Shown here: positions 7,518 through 15,031 of the stretch, in pieces
Position numbering within the stretch: position 1 is the first letter of the stretch
Layout of the letters: each line of letters begins with the position of its first letter
Source of the DNA: Elusimicrobia bacterium RIFOXYA12_FULL_51_18
Lineage (GTDB): Bacteria; Elusimicrobiota; Elusimicrobia; Elusimicrobiales; UBA9959
Reading direction: 5' to 3'
Assembly (NCBI GenBank): GCA_001800245.1
Contig: MGVA01000065.1
Span: 1-46,149, forward strand
DNA: 46,149 nucleotides
The notes under the pieces: model-generated
What the model was told of the DNA's origin: nothing
What the model saw: only the letters and a program-made list of their open reading frames with translations
Databases searched by the model: none
Program-made: the position numbers and the translations under genes

Positions 7518-8642
7518 TTATTTGGGTTTAAGAGTTACTGACACGGCGTAGGAGTCTGGAACGTCAGTTTCCACATAGATGTCCGCTTTGGATGAGTCGC
7601 GCTGGTTGGGCTTTATCCTGGTGATGCGGGCAGAGAGCGGACGTTTTTTCCACACATTCCAACCGTTGAGCATACCCTGCGGAGGGACGCGGTCCAACAC
7701 CACTTCATAATCGCCTTTAGGCAACGTGAACCGCAGGCCTTTCATGGGGAGCACTGCGCCGCCATATCCCGCATAGGTTACGATGGCTATGCCTACGGTT
7801 TTGCCGCCTTCCTTACGGTAAGAGTAGTTAATCTGCAGGTGGTTAGGTTCTACAATAGTGCGTTCAATGTTGCCGGCTTCGTCCGCTTCCATTACGATAT
7901 AGTGGTGAAAACCCCCGGTTTCAGGCGCTGCGGTTTTGGCCCCGCCTCCTCCGGAAGTGATGTATTTGACGCCTTTATATTGGCTCTCCGCGAAAACATG
8001 TATATGCCCCGCGAAAACAACTTTCACTTTGTAAGTGGAAAAGATCCCGGCAAGTTCCTCATACTGCGGGTCTCGCAGGCGCCCCTTGCTTACTATAGGA
8101 ATGTGCATGAAAACGAAAATACCCTTGTTCCCGCGCACGCGGGAGATGTCGGTTTTAAGCCAGCTCATCTGCTTTTCCGATATGCCTCCCTTTTCCGAAC
8201 CAGGCGTTTCCTGCGTATTTAGGACGATGAAATGATAGTTTTCATAATCAATGGAATAGTAAGACTTTTGGCGTGAATGGCGGAAAAATTCATTTTCGTT
8301 TTTTTGGGTTAGCGTATCATGGTTCCCGGGAGTGTAATAGACATGCGTATCCCAACGCGAGAAAAGTTTGAAAGCTTCATCCAAATCCTGCCTAAAAGAA
8401 ATGTCATCCTCGCCGTAACCCCAACCCACATCGCCGAGATGGAATATCATATCGGGGTTTATAAGGTCTATTTCATCAACCATCGTTTTAAGCACGGGGG
8501 AAATTCCATAGTAAGGCACTGGACCAAGGCGTTGGGTATCGCCTATGACCACGAAGGAAAAGTCTTTCCCTTCCGCATACACCGGCGCTGCCCGCAATAG
8601 TAGTGATGCCGCCAATAGAAACCACCTTGAATTAGTTTTCAT
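7518..8642 (-). CDS. Secreted calcineurin-like metallophosphoesterase
   Basis: A 374-aa phosphoesterase with a Sec signal peptide (about residues 1-23, ending VYAEG). The dimetal motifs are in order: IGDTQ (Asp35), HLGDVGWGYGEDD (Asp71), PGNHD (Asn107, His108), FMHIP (His180) and AGHIH (His213, His215). The first motif is usually DxH; here Gln37 replaces the His. The overall layout resembles the purple acid phosphatase-like branch of periplasmic phosphoesterases. After the catalytic domain, from about residue 265, comes a beta-rich C-terminal region. The start is set at MKTNSRW, where the signal peptide begins; an ATG 16 codons upstream is in frame but would put non-signal residues in front. 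The ribosome site (AGAGAAAA) is weak. It is a single gene, with a palindrome about 95 nt upstream. Confidence 0.85.
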   Translation of the reverse strand: MKTNSRWFLLAASLLLRAAPVYAEGKDFSFVVIGDTQRLGPVPYYGISPVLKTMVDEIDLINPDMIFHLGDVGWGYGEDDISFRQDLDEAFKLFSRWDTHVYYTPGNHDTLTQKNENEFFRHSRQKSYYSIDYENYHFIVLNTQETPGSEKGGISEKQMSWLKTDISRVRGNKGIFVFMHIPIVSKGRLRDPQYEELAGIFSTYKVKVVFAGHIHVFAESQYKGVKYITSGGGGAKTAAPETGGFHHYIVMEADEAGNIERTIVEPNHLQINYSYRKEGGKTVGIAIVTYAGYGGAVLPMKGLRFTLPKGDYEVVLDRVPPQGMLNGWNVWKKRPLSARITRIKPNQRDSSKADIYVETDVPDSYAVSVTLKPK

Positions 8643-8729
8643 AAGTTTTCTCTGTGTTTCGCCGCATAATACCCATAAGGAATTCACCACTCCCTATTAC
8701 ACTTCATTAATCTCCTTACAGTAATAGCC

Positions 8730-8755
8730 CAGTGATTGTGAGCTAATCACCACTG
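8730..8755. promoter_or_regulatory. Imperfect palindrome, possible operator
   Basis: GTGATT (8732-8737) and AATCAC (8745-8750) form a perfect 6-bp inverted repeat with a 7-nt spacer, and flanking CAGTG and CACTG extend the symmetry imperfectly. It lies between the divergent metallophosphoesterase (start 8642) and protease (start 8941) genes, where a dimeric regulator could reach either promoter. It resembles a CRP-type half-site arrangement but the spacing does not match. No regulator gene is nearby. Confidence 0.3.
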
Positions 8756-8883
8756 TTGAGGAAAGTATATCACTCAGTCATAAAACCGGCATGGGCGGAT
8801 ATGCCTATATTGGGGTTGTTTTTTAGCCTATATCAATATGGGCCTTTTCGTAAAAGTTTTCCCGTTTGGAAAAGGAAAGGCCG

Positions 8884-8912
8884 TTGACATACGGTGTTTT
8901 TCCCTCTATACT
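8884..8912 (+). promoter_or_regulatory. Sigma-70 promoter of the serine protease gene
   Basis: TTGACA (8884-8889), a 17-nt spacer and TATACT (8907-8912): a near-perfect housekeeping promoter. Transcription would begin at about 8919, leaving a leader of about 20 nt with the GGAGG ribosome site. Confidence 0.85.
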
Positions 8913-8940
8913 GTTATTATGGTGGAAGGAGGCAAATGGT

Positions 8941-9828
8941 ATGCATAAAAAATTACCGCTTATAACAACTTTGATTTTGGCTATTGGCGTATTTGCCTTC
9001 ATGCTATCACAGAAGCAGAACAAGCCGTCCGATTTTCGGGATTCTGTCCGAGAGGAATTTAAGGATTTTGACGCCGCTATTATTGAAGCCATCCCCTCTG
9101 CCGGAAATAAGCAGGTAAAAGATGCCATAGCAATACCACAACCACCATGGAAAATAATAAACGGCGTAGATGCCATGCCTGGAGAATTCCCGTTCATAGC
9201 GATTATACGTTCCCAGACATGGGATAAATTGTTTTCATGCGGCGGTTCCTTAATTAAAAAAAATTGGGTGCTCACCGCCGCGCATTGCACACGAAATGCC
9301 ATGGTCGGAAGCATTCATATCGGCGCATATGACCGAAAGCAGTTGTCGCATACTGAAGGGTTAGAGCTTTTTTATCCGACCAAGATTATTTCTCATCCCA
9401 ATTATGACGAGAAAAATCATGATTACGATTTCTCTCTGATACGTCTGGATGGGGAATCCAAGTTTGATCCCATACCCTTAAATCGGGAAGAATTGAGGGC
9501 TAATATTAACCTTGTTCTTGCAGGCTGGGGCCGCACTGGAAAGGATGGGCATCCATCATCGCACATACTCCAAAAAACATCTGTGCCGTTGGTTTCTGCT
9601 GAAGACTGTAGAAAAACCTGGCCCAACATAACAGACAATATGCTCTGTGGCGGTTATGAGGATAGCCCTACGGGGGCCTATTTTGGCGACAGCGGCGGTC
9701 CGGTGCTTATAGGTGCCGGCGTAGATAGAAAACTTGTGGGCGTTGTGAGTTCCGGTAAGTTCGGAAAATATAATAAATACGGAAAAGTCAGTGCGGTAGC
9801 TTCCTGGATAGACAGTATGACGCAATAG
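8941..9828 (+). CDS. Chymotrypsin-fold (S1) serine protease, secreted or membrane-anchored
   Basis: A 295-aa protease of family S1. The catalytic triad is His115 (LTAAHC), Asp163 (DYDFSLIRL) and Ser251 (GDSGGPV). Cys100/Cys116 match the conserved active-site disulphide and Cys223/Cys236 a second one. The position equivalent to chymotrypsin 189, six residues before the catalytic Ser, appears to be Gly247, not Asp, so trypsin-like cleavage after Lys/Arg is not expected. Residues 5-21 are a hydrophobic signal or anchor, followed by a propeptide of about 50 residues. Lys71-Ile72 in WKIINGVDA looks like the activation site, where the freed Ile would insert in the active enzyme. The start follows GGAGG by 8 nt and the sigma-70 promoter by about 30 nt. 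S1 enzymes are patchy in bacteria and suggest transfer, as does the AT-rich coding sequence. The target is unknown. Confidence 0.88.
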   Translation: MHKKLPLITTLILAIGVFAFMLSQKQNKPSDFRDSVREEFKDFDAAIIEAIPSAGNKQVKDAIAIPQPPWKIINGVDAMPGEFPFIAIIRSQTWDKLFSCGGSLIKKNWVLTAAHCTRNAMVGSIHIGAYDRKQLSHTEGLELFYPTKIISHPNYDEKNHDYDFSLIRLDGESKFDPIPLNREELRANINLVLAGWGRTGKDGHPSSHILQKTSVPLVSAEDCRKTWPNITDNMLCGGYEDSPTGAYFGDSGGPVLIGAGVDRKLVGVVSSGKFGKYNKYGKVSAVASWIDSMTQ

Positions 9829-9903
9829 GCGCCCACTAAGTTTGTAAAGTTGCAGCCGGAATTGAAAATCATCCAGTTGTAACTAAAACTCCCAAAAACA
9901 TAG

Positions 9904-9925
9904 GGCCCTGGAATTATCCAGAGCC
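9904..9925. terminator. Weak hairpin after the protease gene
   Basis: GGC-C-CTGGA, a 4-nt loop, then TCCAG-A-GCC form a stem of 8 pairs with one mismatch, 76 nt past the protease stop. No T-tract follows, so it may end transcription poorly or only protect the mRNA 3' end. Confidence 0.35.
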
Positions 9926-10048
9926 TTGAAAATCATGCCAAAACCACGCTAATCTAGTCTAGAAGTCGCTCCCCCTAGGGGATACCAGGCAGAACCATTT
10001 TAGCATGGACGAGCGAATTTTCCTGCCTGTTTAACTTTGAATTTCGAA

Positions 10049-10972
10049 TTATTTTATTGTCCATCCCTGTCGAAATTTCATATCGTTTCCATAGCGAGCT
10101 ACGATTTGCAGTTTGCCTTCCGGCAAAAGCGGGGCGGGAACATTAAGAAATAAACCATATTCGCTCCTGCACACATATCCTTGGTAAATAATCTTTTTGT
10201 CATCATCTTTTAGAAGCAGAAATGTTTTACCATCGTTGACAATTTTAAGTGTCCAAGTTGCAGCCATGCTCTCCGGCAATGATAAGTGGATTTCAGGGAT
10301 AATGACTTCTTCAGTGCCCATAATCCAGGCAAATTTTATATGCGTTCCCTGTCTAGTGGCTTCCAGCATATTTTCAGAGTTATATGCCCACGGGTTGAGA
10401 GTGACGGGGGTGTTCGGTTTCCATTTTTTCCAATCGTTAAATATTTGCATTGAAATTAGCGCGTCTTCAAGATAATCATAAATCTGCCCCATATGGGGTC
10501 TTTGCTGTTTCAAGAATTCGGTTATCTCTGGCGGTGGTCCGCCAACGCGTAACAAAAGAGCGGTCATAAGCTGTCCTTCCGCACCGCTATTTGCGTCAGT
10601 CAATATTTTCCAAAGGTTCTCGCGTAGAGTATCGGACAGATAAAACGAATCTGAAATCTCATCCACATCTAATAAATGCGACACTGCCGTATCCCATAAT
10701 TCTGGTTTTTCAAGCAGCTTAGGCACCCATTTGTTTGGGGCGACCATAATTCTTTTATTTCCAATAATAACTCCAGTTGTAGAGCCGGAAAGCGCATTGA
10801 ATTCCTTTTCCAGCATATGCAGACGTTCTGTCCTTTCATGTTCAATTTTTGACAGCCGGCGCTTATCTTTTTGTATCTCAAAAGAATAGGGTGCAAACTG
10901 AAAATGCCATATTGCGGTAACAAGCAAAGCTGCACCTATAATTGCTCCAATCAATATATTCTTAAATTTCAT
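10049..10972 (-). CDS. Hypothetical membrane-anchored protein with coiled coil
   Basis: A 307-aa protein that I do not recognise. Residues 6-24 form one membrane segment (ILIGAIIGAALLVTAIWHF). Residues about 33-60 are highly charged with heptad-like spacing (KDKRRLSKIEHERTERLHML) and likely form a short coiled coil. The remainder, presumably periplasmic, mixes helices (LLRVGGPPPEITEFLKQQRP) with a beta-rich C-terminal half in which the phrase WTLKIVNDGKTFLLLKDDD stands out. The ribosome site GGAG sits 7 nt before the ATG. Coding sequence is visibly AT-rich compared with the window's metabolic genes. It runs towards the protease gene (convergent), and no operon partner is evident. Confidence 0.55.
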   Translation of the reverse strand: MKFKNILIGAIIGAALLVTAIWHFQFAPYSFEIQKDKRRLSKIEHERTERLHMLEKEFNALSGSTTGVIIGNKRIMVAPNKWVPKLLEKPELWDTAVSHLLDVDEISDSFYLSDTLRENLWKILTDANSGAEGQLMTALLLRVGGPPPEITEFLKQQRPHMGQIYDYLEDALISMQIFNDWKKWKPNTPVTLNPWAYNSENMLEATRQGTHIKFAWIMGTEEVIIPEIHLSLPESMAATWTLKIVNDGKTFLLLKDDDKKIIYQGYVCRSEYGLFLNVPAPLLPEGKLQIVARYGNDMKFRQGWTIK

Positions 10973-11095
10973 CTTAGTTCTCCAGCTTTGATTCTGAACT
11001 TTGTCTTTTGTCTAGTTCAGAGTCTCACTCTTGGATATTATGTTATATCCTAACAAATCAAAGATGTATTGTATAAATTGGCCAGATTTTAGAGC

Positions 11096-11926
11096 CTACT
11101 CCGGCTGCCCAAGCATATCCGCAAGCGCAGCTTTCTGCGCGGCATAGTGTCCGCCCCCATAGACAACCAGAACGCGGTTAAATTTATTAAGCATATCGGT
11201 TATAACCTGTAGTATATTCATGTCGCGCAAAAGAGCGAGCTGAAATCCTATCTTTTGCGTAAACAACGCGTTCTCCCCGGAAATCGGCGCAGAATCATCG
11301 GAATTAATTTTATTGAACTCGAATTTTATATGATGTTTTGATTCATACCACCGGGTGAATTCATCGGCAGTGAATTCAATATCCTGATCAATCCATGAGC
11401 TTTTTTTTAAGCCAACCATCAATTCCTTAAACCAGTTATTGAAATCTGGGGTTTTGCCGGTATTCATTCTGCTCCAATAAGGTATTTGGAGGATTACATA
11501 GTAACCAGCCAGGTCTTTGGCGGTAAACCGTTTATACAAAGTATCTTTGACATGCTTTCCAGGTTCCCCGCCGATATACGGGATATTGTTTTTTAAAGCC
11601 AGCGCCGCCGCATAAGAGGGCTCTCCATTTCCCCAAATCGGACGGGATAAATCTATTTCCTTCAATGATTTACTGTGGTTCTCAGGTGAGAATCCGCTTT
11701 CGCTTGCCAAACCCTCAATGATCGATACTTCCGGGTTAAATTCTCTGAATTCTTTTGCTATTAGCTGGAAAGTTTTGCTATTTATAGAGTTTTCGTGAGT
11801 AGCGGCCAAATAGGAGAGTTTCTTTTCGCCATGGCGAAACTTGGCGACATATGGATAGCCGGATTCCCCGTCTTTTTCATCTTTCCATGCATCCGGAACC
11901 AAAAGGGATGTGTTGACTTTTAACAT
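11096..11926 (-). CDS. TraB/ChaN-like putative metal-dependent hydrolase
   Basis: A 276-aa protein whose conserved residues fit the loosely defined TraB/PrgY-TIKI-EreA-ChaN superfamily: His44 in LAATHEN, Glu71 in SIIEGL, Glu121 in IGGEPG and His260 in VVYGGGHYAAQ near the end. In that superfamily such His/Glu pairs form the active site of hydrolases or haem binders. The assignment is tentative because overall similarity was judged only from these motifs. There is no ribosome site before the ATG, and the frame stays open for 15 more codons upstream with a hydrophobic stretch (GFSFISFAS) but no usual start codon. The true N-terminus may therefore be missing or start at a rare codon. It is AT-rich and sits directly after the 3' end of tRNA-Asn. 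Confidence 0.5.
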   Translation of the reverse strand: MLKVNTSLLVPDAWKDEKDGESGYPYVAKFRHGEKKLSYLAATHENSINSKTFQLIAKEFREFNPEVSIIEGLASESGFSPENHSKSLKEIDLSRPIWGNGEPSYAAALALKNNIPYIGGEPGKHVKDTLYKRFTAKDLAGYYVILQIPYWSRMNTGKTPDFNNWFKELMVGLKKSSWIDQDIEFTADEFTRWYESKHHIKFEFNKINSDDSAPISGENALFTQKIGFQLALLRDMNILQVITDMLNKFNRVLVVYGGGHYAAQKAALADMLGQPE

Positions 11927-12006
11927 ATAGCGTTTAATGCTGGCAAAACTAATAAAGGAAAAGCCAGTAGCTTTTTACGCCCCCCATTGACACATGGTTT
12001 TACAAT

Positions 12007-12033
12007 AAAAAAGCCCCCCAAAAGGAGGCTTTT
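12007..12033 (-). terminator. Intrinsic terminator of tRNA-Asn
   Basis: On the minus strand AAAAGCCTCC, a short loop and GGGGGGCTTTTTTATT form a stem of about 9 pairs with one mismatch and a T-tract. It starts 13 nt after the tRNA 3' end. Confidence 0.8.
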
Positions 12034-12045
12034 GAAAAATCTGTT

Positions 12046-12117
12046 CTCCCCAGGTAGGACTCGAACCTACAACCTATCGATTAACAGTCGATCGCTCCAC
12101 CATTGAGCTACTGGGGA
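12046..12117 (-). tRNA. tRNA-Asn (GTT anticodon)
   Basis: A full cloverleaf folds by eye: acceptor TCCCCAG / CTGGGGA with discriminator G, D-arm GCTC / GAGC, anticodon stem ATCGA / TCGAT with loop CTGTTAA (anticodon GTT, Asn), variable AGGTT, and T-arm GTAGG-TTCGAGT-CCTAC. It is 72 nt without an encoded CCA. It is followed by its own terminator and faces away from the plus-strand PAS gene. Confidence 0.96.
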
Positions 12118-12169
12118 ATATTAATGCCGCGAACTTAATTATACAAATTTTTTTTGCTACAATAAAATC

Positions 12170-12547
12170 ATGCTGAAAAACGCTGTTGAATATTACCAGT
12201 GCATACTGGACAATCTGACCGGCGGTCTTATAAGCGTGGATATGACCGGGAAAGTAGTTTATGTCAATCCCATGGCCGGCAAGATCCTTCACTGGGACGG
12301 CATCTACGAATGTCTGGATTGCGATTACGATAAAGTTTTTAAGAATTTCCCCGCCCTGAAAACGGTTATAAGCGAAGCGATAGAGACCGGCAAGACCATA
12401 CGGCGCGCCGAGATCTCCATTATGCACGCGAATGTTCCGCTTATTATCGGCTACAGCACAATGCATGTTAAGAACCACGAAGGCCGGGACTTGGGCGTGA
12501 GCGTGATATTCCAGGACATCTCATTCGTCGGCGGAAATAAAAAATAA
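12170..12547 (+). CDS. Stand-alone PAS-domain protein
   Basis: A 125-aa protein that is essentially one PAS domain: YYQCILDNLTGGLISVD, then TGKVVYVNPMAGKIL, and a C-terminal beta portion ending GVSVIFQDIS. PAS domains sense ligands, redox or light, or mediate pairing; here there is no attached kinase, cyclase or DNA-binding domain. Cys50 and Cys52 in YECLDCDY are a possible redox or metal site. It is the first gene of a tight three-gene operon, with 1 nt to the next gene. It may modulate the following membrane protein or DnaJ-like protein, but this is inference from position only. Confidence 0.8.
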   Translation: MLKNAVEYYQCILDNLTGGLISVDMTGKVVYVNPMAGKILHWDGIYECLDCDYDKVFKNFPALKTVISEAIETGKTIRRAEISIMHANVPLIIGYSTMHVKNHEGRDLGVSVIFQDISFVGGNKK

Positions 12548-12548
12548 T

Positions 12549-12890
12549 ATGAGCAAAAAAGACAGGAAACGGGGCCTATCCGCCCCTTTTAGCGTACAAG
12601 ACCCGGATATAAAATCGCAAGTCCGGCCTGATAATGCGCCGTCGGCGGTAAACGCGCCGGACCAGCCGGTTCTCCCGCATGCGCCGGAAGTTCCGGAGCA
12701 GTTTGGGGTAACCCCTGCGGATGCTTCACGAAAGTATTTTATAATCTTTTGGAGCGTCATCGTTCTGGCGGCCGCGGCGGCCTGGATCCTGGCCATAGTC
12801 CTGCCCGGAGTGAGTGAATCCGTAATAGAGCGCTGGATGATGGCCGTGCTGGCCGCCTCTCTTGCCGTATTCCTTTTCTTCTATAAATAA
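12549..12890 (+). CDS. Small two-segment membrane protein
   Basis: A 113-aa protein without a recognised family. The first 60 residues are soluble, Pro-rich and probably disordered (for example [17 protein letters not shown]). Two membrane segments follow: about 63-86 ([22 protein letters not shown]) read through GVSES to about 96-112 ([16 protein letters not shown]). The N-terminus with MSKKDRKR is likely cytosolic. Its stop overlaps the start of the DnaJ-like gene (TAATG), so the two are translationally coupled and probably work together, for instance by holding the chaperone at the membrane (inference). Confidence 0.6.
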   Translation: MSKKDRKRGLSAPFSVQDPDIKSQVRPDNAPSAVNAPDQPVLPHAPEVPEQFGVTPADASRKYFIIFWSVIVLAAAAAWILAIVLPGVSESVIERWMMAVLAASLAVFLFFYK

Positions 12891-13915
12891 TGCCTAAGTT
12901 TATAGACTACTATTCCATCCTGGGCGTTCCAAAATCGGCCTCCGAGGCGGAGATAAAATCCGCGTACCGTAAGCTTGCGATGAAACACCATCCCGACCGC
13001 AACCCCGGCAACAGGGAGTCTGAAAATAAATTTAAAGAGATAAACGAGGCCAATGAAGTTCTTTCGGACCCTAAAAAGCGCCAGACTTACGACCAGTTGG
13101 GCGACGACTGGCGTCAGGGTCGGAACTTTACCACGCCCCCTGGCGGCGGGCCCAGGGGCGGCGGCTTTGAATCCCGTCCACGGGGCGGAGGCGGACAGGG
13201 ATTCGAGCAGTTTGGGGACTTTAGCGATTTTTTTAGATCCATTTTCGGCGGTATGGGGGGTGCAAGTTACGGCCGAAGCGGCGGTGAAGATGATTTTGAG
13301 AGTTTTACCCGTGGCGTCGGACAATCTACACCTGGAGATATGGAATCAGAACTTCATCTCTCTCTTTCGGACGTTATCCGTGGCGGCCAGCAGAGGCTTA
13401 CGTTCAGCTATAAATCCATATGTCCCGAATGCGGAGGAAAGGGGCGGCAGAAAGCGCGCGCCTGCGCGCCTTGCAAGGGTACGGGACATTCGTTAGAGAC
13501 CAGGGAGATACGAGTCAACCTCCCTAAAGTCCTCCGGGATGGGACCCGGATACGTCTAACTGGTCAGGGACGGCGTTCGCCTTCCGGCAGGAACGGAGAT
13601 CTTTACCTTAGTATTTATATAACGCCGCATACGGATTTTAAAATTGAAGGCGACGATCTGGAAACGCGGATTCACGTCATGCCCTGGGATGCCGCCCTCG
13701 GCGCTGAGATCTCAATTCCAGCCCCGGATGGACCGGTCAAGATAAAACTGCCGGCCGGTTCAGGGGCAGGGAGGCGGTTGCGTATCGCGGGAAAGGGATT
13801 GCCCAAAAAGGACGGTTCACGGGGTGATCTTTACGCTATTCTTACCATAGATATTCCCCCCTCACCCACTCCACGCCAGCTTGACCTCTTTCGCAAGCTG
13901 AAAGAAGTCAGTTAG
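12890..13915 (+). CDS. DnaJ-family co-chaperone with a reduced zinc centre
   Basis: A 341-aa Hsp40. Residues 5-72 are a J domain with the HPD motif at 34-36 that stimulates DnaK ATPase. Residues 75-150 are Gly/Phe-rich. The substrate-binding C-terminal beta domains follow, with [17 protein letters not shown] and [18 protein letters not shown] typical of DnaJ/CbpA. Between them lie only two CxxCxGxG motifs (Cys178/181 and Cys192/195), whereas type I DnaJ has four. One zinc site could form but not two, placing this protein between DnaJ and CbpA types. The start overlaps the preceding stop. A separate housekeeping dnaJ presumably exists elsewhere. Confidence 0.9.
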   Translation: MPKFIDYYSILGVPKSASEAEIKSAYRKLAMKHHPDRNPGNRESENKFKEINEANEVLSDPKKRQTYDQLGDDWRQGRNFTTPPGGGPRGGGFESRPRGGGGQGFEQFGDFSDFFRSIFGGMGGASYGRSGGEDDFESFTRGVGQSTPGDMESELHLSLSDVIRGGQQRLTFSYKSICPECGGKGRQKARACAPCKGTGHSLETREIRVNLPKVLRDGTRIRLTGQGRRSPSGRNGDLYLSIYITPHTDFKIEGDDLETRIHVMPWDAALGAEISIPAPDGPVKIKLPAGSGAGRRLRIAGKGLPKKDGSRGDLYAILTIDIPPSPTPRQLDLFRKLKEVS

Positions 13916-14002
13916 CATAAAAAAGCCGGGGTTCAACAAAAAAATAACTATCACTCTCGCCCGCATTAGATGTGCGAGCCTGAATGGGTTTTGGTTAACG
14001 AC

Positions 14003-14041
14003 AAACCCCCCGCGCCCTTTTGTAAAAGGACGCAGGGGGAA
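14003..14041 (-). terminator. Terminator of the 14105-14974 gene
   Basis: A long stem: CCCCC-C-GCG-C-CCTTTT and AAAAGG-A-CGC-A-GGGGG with a 2-nt loop and matched 1-nt internal mismatches. On the minus strand it is followed by TTTGTC. It lies between convergent genes and may serve both, though only the minus side has a partial T-tract. Confidence 0.7.
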
Positions 14042-14104
14042 AAGGAGGTCTGTCTGTCGTTTGGGGCCGGTTATTGTACAGCCACGCTATATTGCTTCCG
14101 CAGG

Positions 14105-14974
14105 TTAGAACTTTAAGTTCTCCAATTTCCAGTTCAGTTCGCCAAGCTGACGGTCGCTTTTTTCTTCCATCCCTTTAGTGAAAGGTTTGCCGATCTCCTG
14201 CATCAGACCGTCGCCCTGCACGTAGTAGATCACTTTCTGATCAGTTGACTGAATGATCGTGGAAACTTTCCATTTAAGCTGGACCTGCATGGAGGCTATA
14301 GGATCCTCATGGGTGCCCACATTGGCGACAGTTGAATCCGGGACTTCCGCTACAAGGTCCACCTTGTAACCCCAGAGCGCGACAACATTTAGGGGTTCCA
14401 CGGTGACACCGGTGAGGAACTTGCCTTTTCCCTGGAGATTGCCGTTATGCGTCCAGTGAACCTGATATGTAACTTTTACTACCTCGGTGCCGAAGCCGTT
14501 TTTCATTGAGAAGGCGTATTTTTTTGTGGACGGTTTTTTCCAGCCCTGCAACTGGGTCCAATGAGTGGTGCCGGATGGAACCGCGTTCGCGTAGTTAGTG
14601 GTGATGTTGACCACGGGTCTGTTCTTATCCAGAATGTTCCAGATCTTTTCCGCGAGATTGACTATCTGGTCTATGGTGTTCAGGGTCTCGTTTATGGACG
14701 GGCCTCCGGACGCTCCGGCCGCGGGATCAATGGGCGGATTGATCACGGGTCCCGACGGAGGTTTGGGCAGTTGATCTCCGGACGGGATAGGCGGATGGAT
14801 CACAGGGCCGGGCCTGTATCCGATATTGTCGATGCCGCCGTCTCTTTCATCCACCGCTTCGATTTTGGCCGAAGACGGATCCAATGTCAGGTATTTCTCG
14901 TCGTATTGCTGGGCGTAGACTCCGCCGGTGCAGAGCGCGCTTAGGAACGCCGCTATGGTGAGTTGCTTCTTCAT
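14105..14974 (-). CDS. Secreted protein, paralogue A of a tandem pair
   Basis: A 289-aa exported protein with a signal peptide (MKKQLTIAAFLSALCTGGVYA). Residues about 50-95 are a Pro/Gly-rich linker (IHPPIPSGDQLPKPPSGP). The C-terminal 180 residues form a domain shared with the neighbouring paralogue at 15032-15850: both contain NYANAVPSGTTHW-like, GKGKFLTGVTVEP-like, VPDSTVANVGTHEDP-like and YYVQGDGLMQEI-like segments in the same order. I do not know this family. The start is the second ATG, 9 nt after AGGAGG; the first ATG touches the ribosome site. It was probably produced by tandem duplication and is separated by 57 nt from its upstream twin. Confidence 0.7.
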   Translation of the reverse strand: MKKQLTIAAFLSALCTGGVYAQQYDEKYLTLDPSSAKIEAVDERDGGIDNIGYRPGPVIHPPIPSGDQLPKPPSGPVINPPIDPAAGASGGPSINETLNTIDQIVNLAEKIWNILDKNRPVVNITTNYANAVPSGTTHWTQLQGWKKPSTKKYAFSMKNGFGTEVVKVTYQVHWTHNGNLQGKGKFLTGVTVEPLNVVALWGYKVDLVAEVPDSTVANVGTHEDPIASMQVQLKWKVSTIIQSTDQKVIYYVQGDGLMQEIGKPFTKGMEEKSDRQLGELNWKLENLKF

Positions 14975-15031
14975 TGTTAACATCCTCCTTTATTTGTCGC
15001 TTCTTCTTATTATTTATTACCATTCCGCTAG

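Noticed and set aside
12046-12117. Attachment site of an integrated element at tRNA-Asn
   Set aside because: No integrase gene and no second copy of the tRNA 3' end were seen in the window; kept only as a weak island idea.
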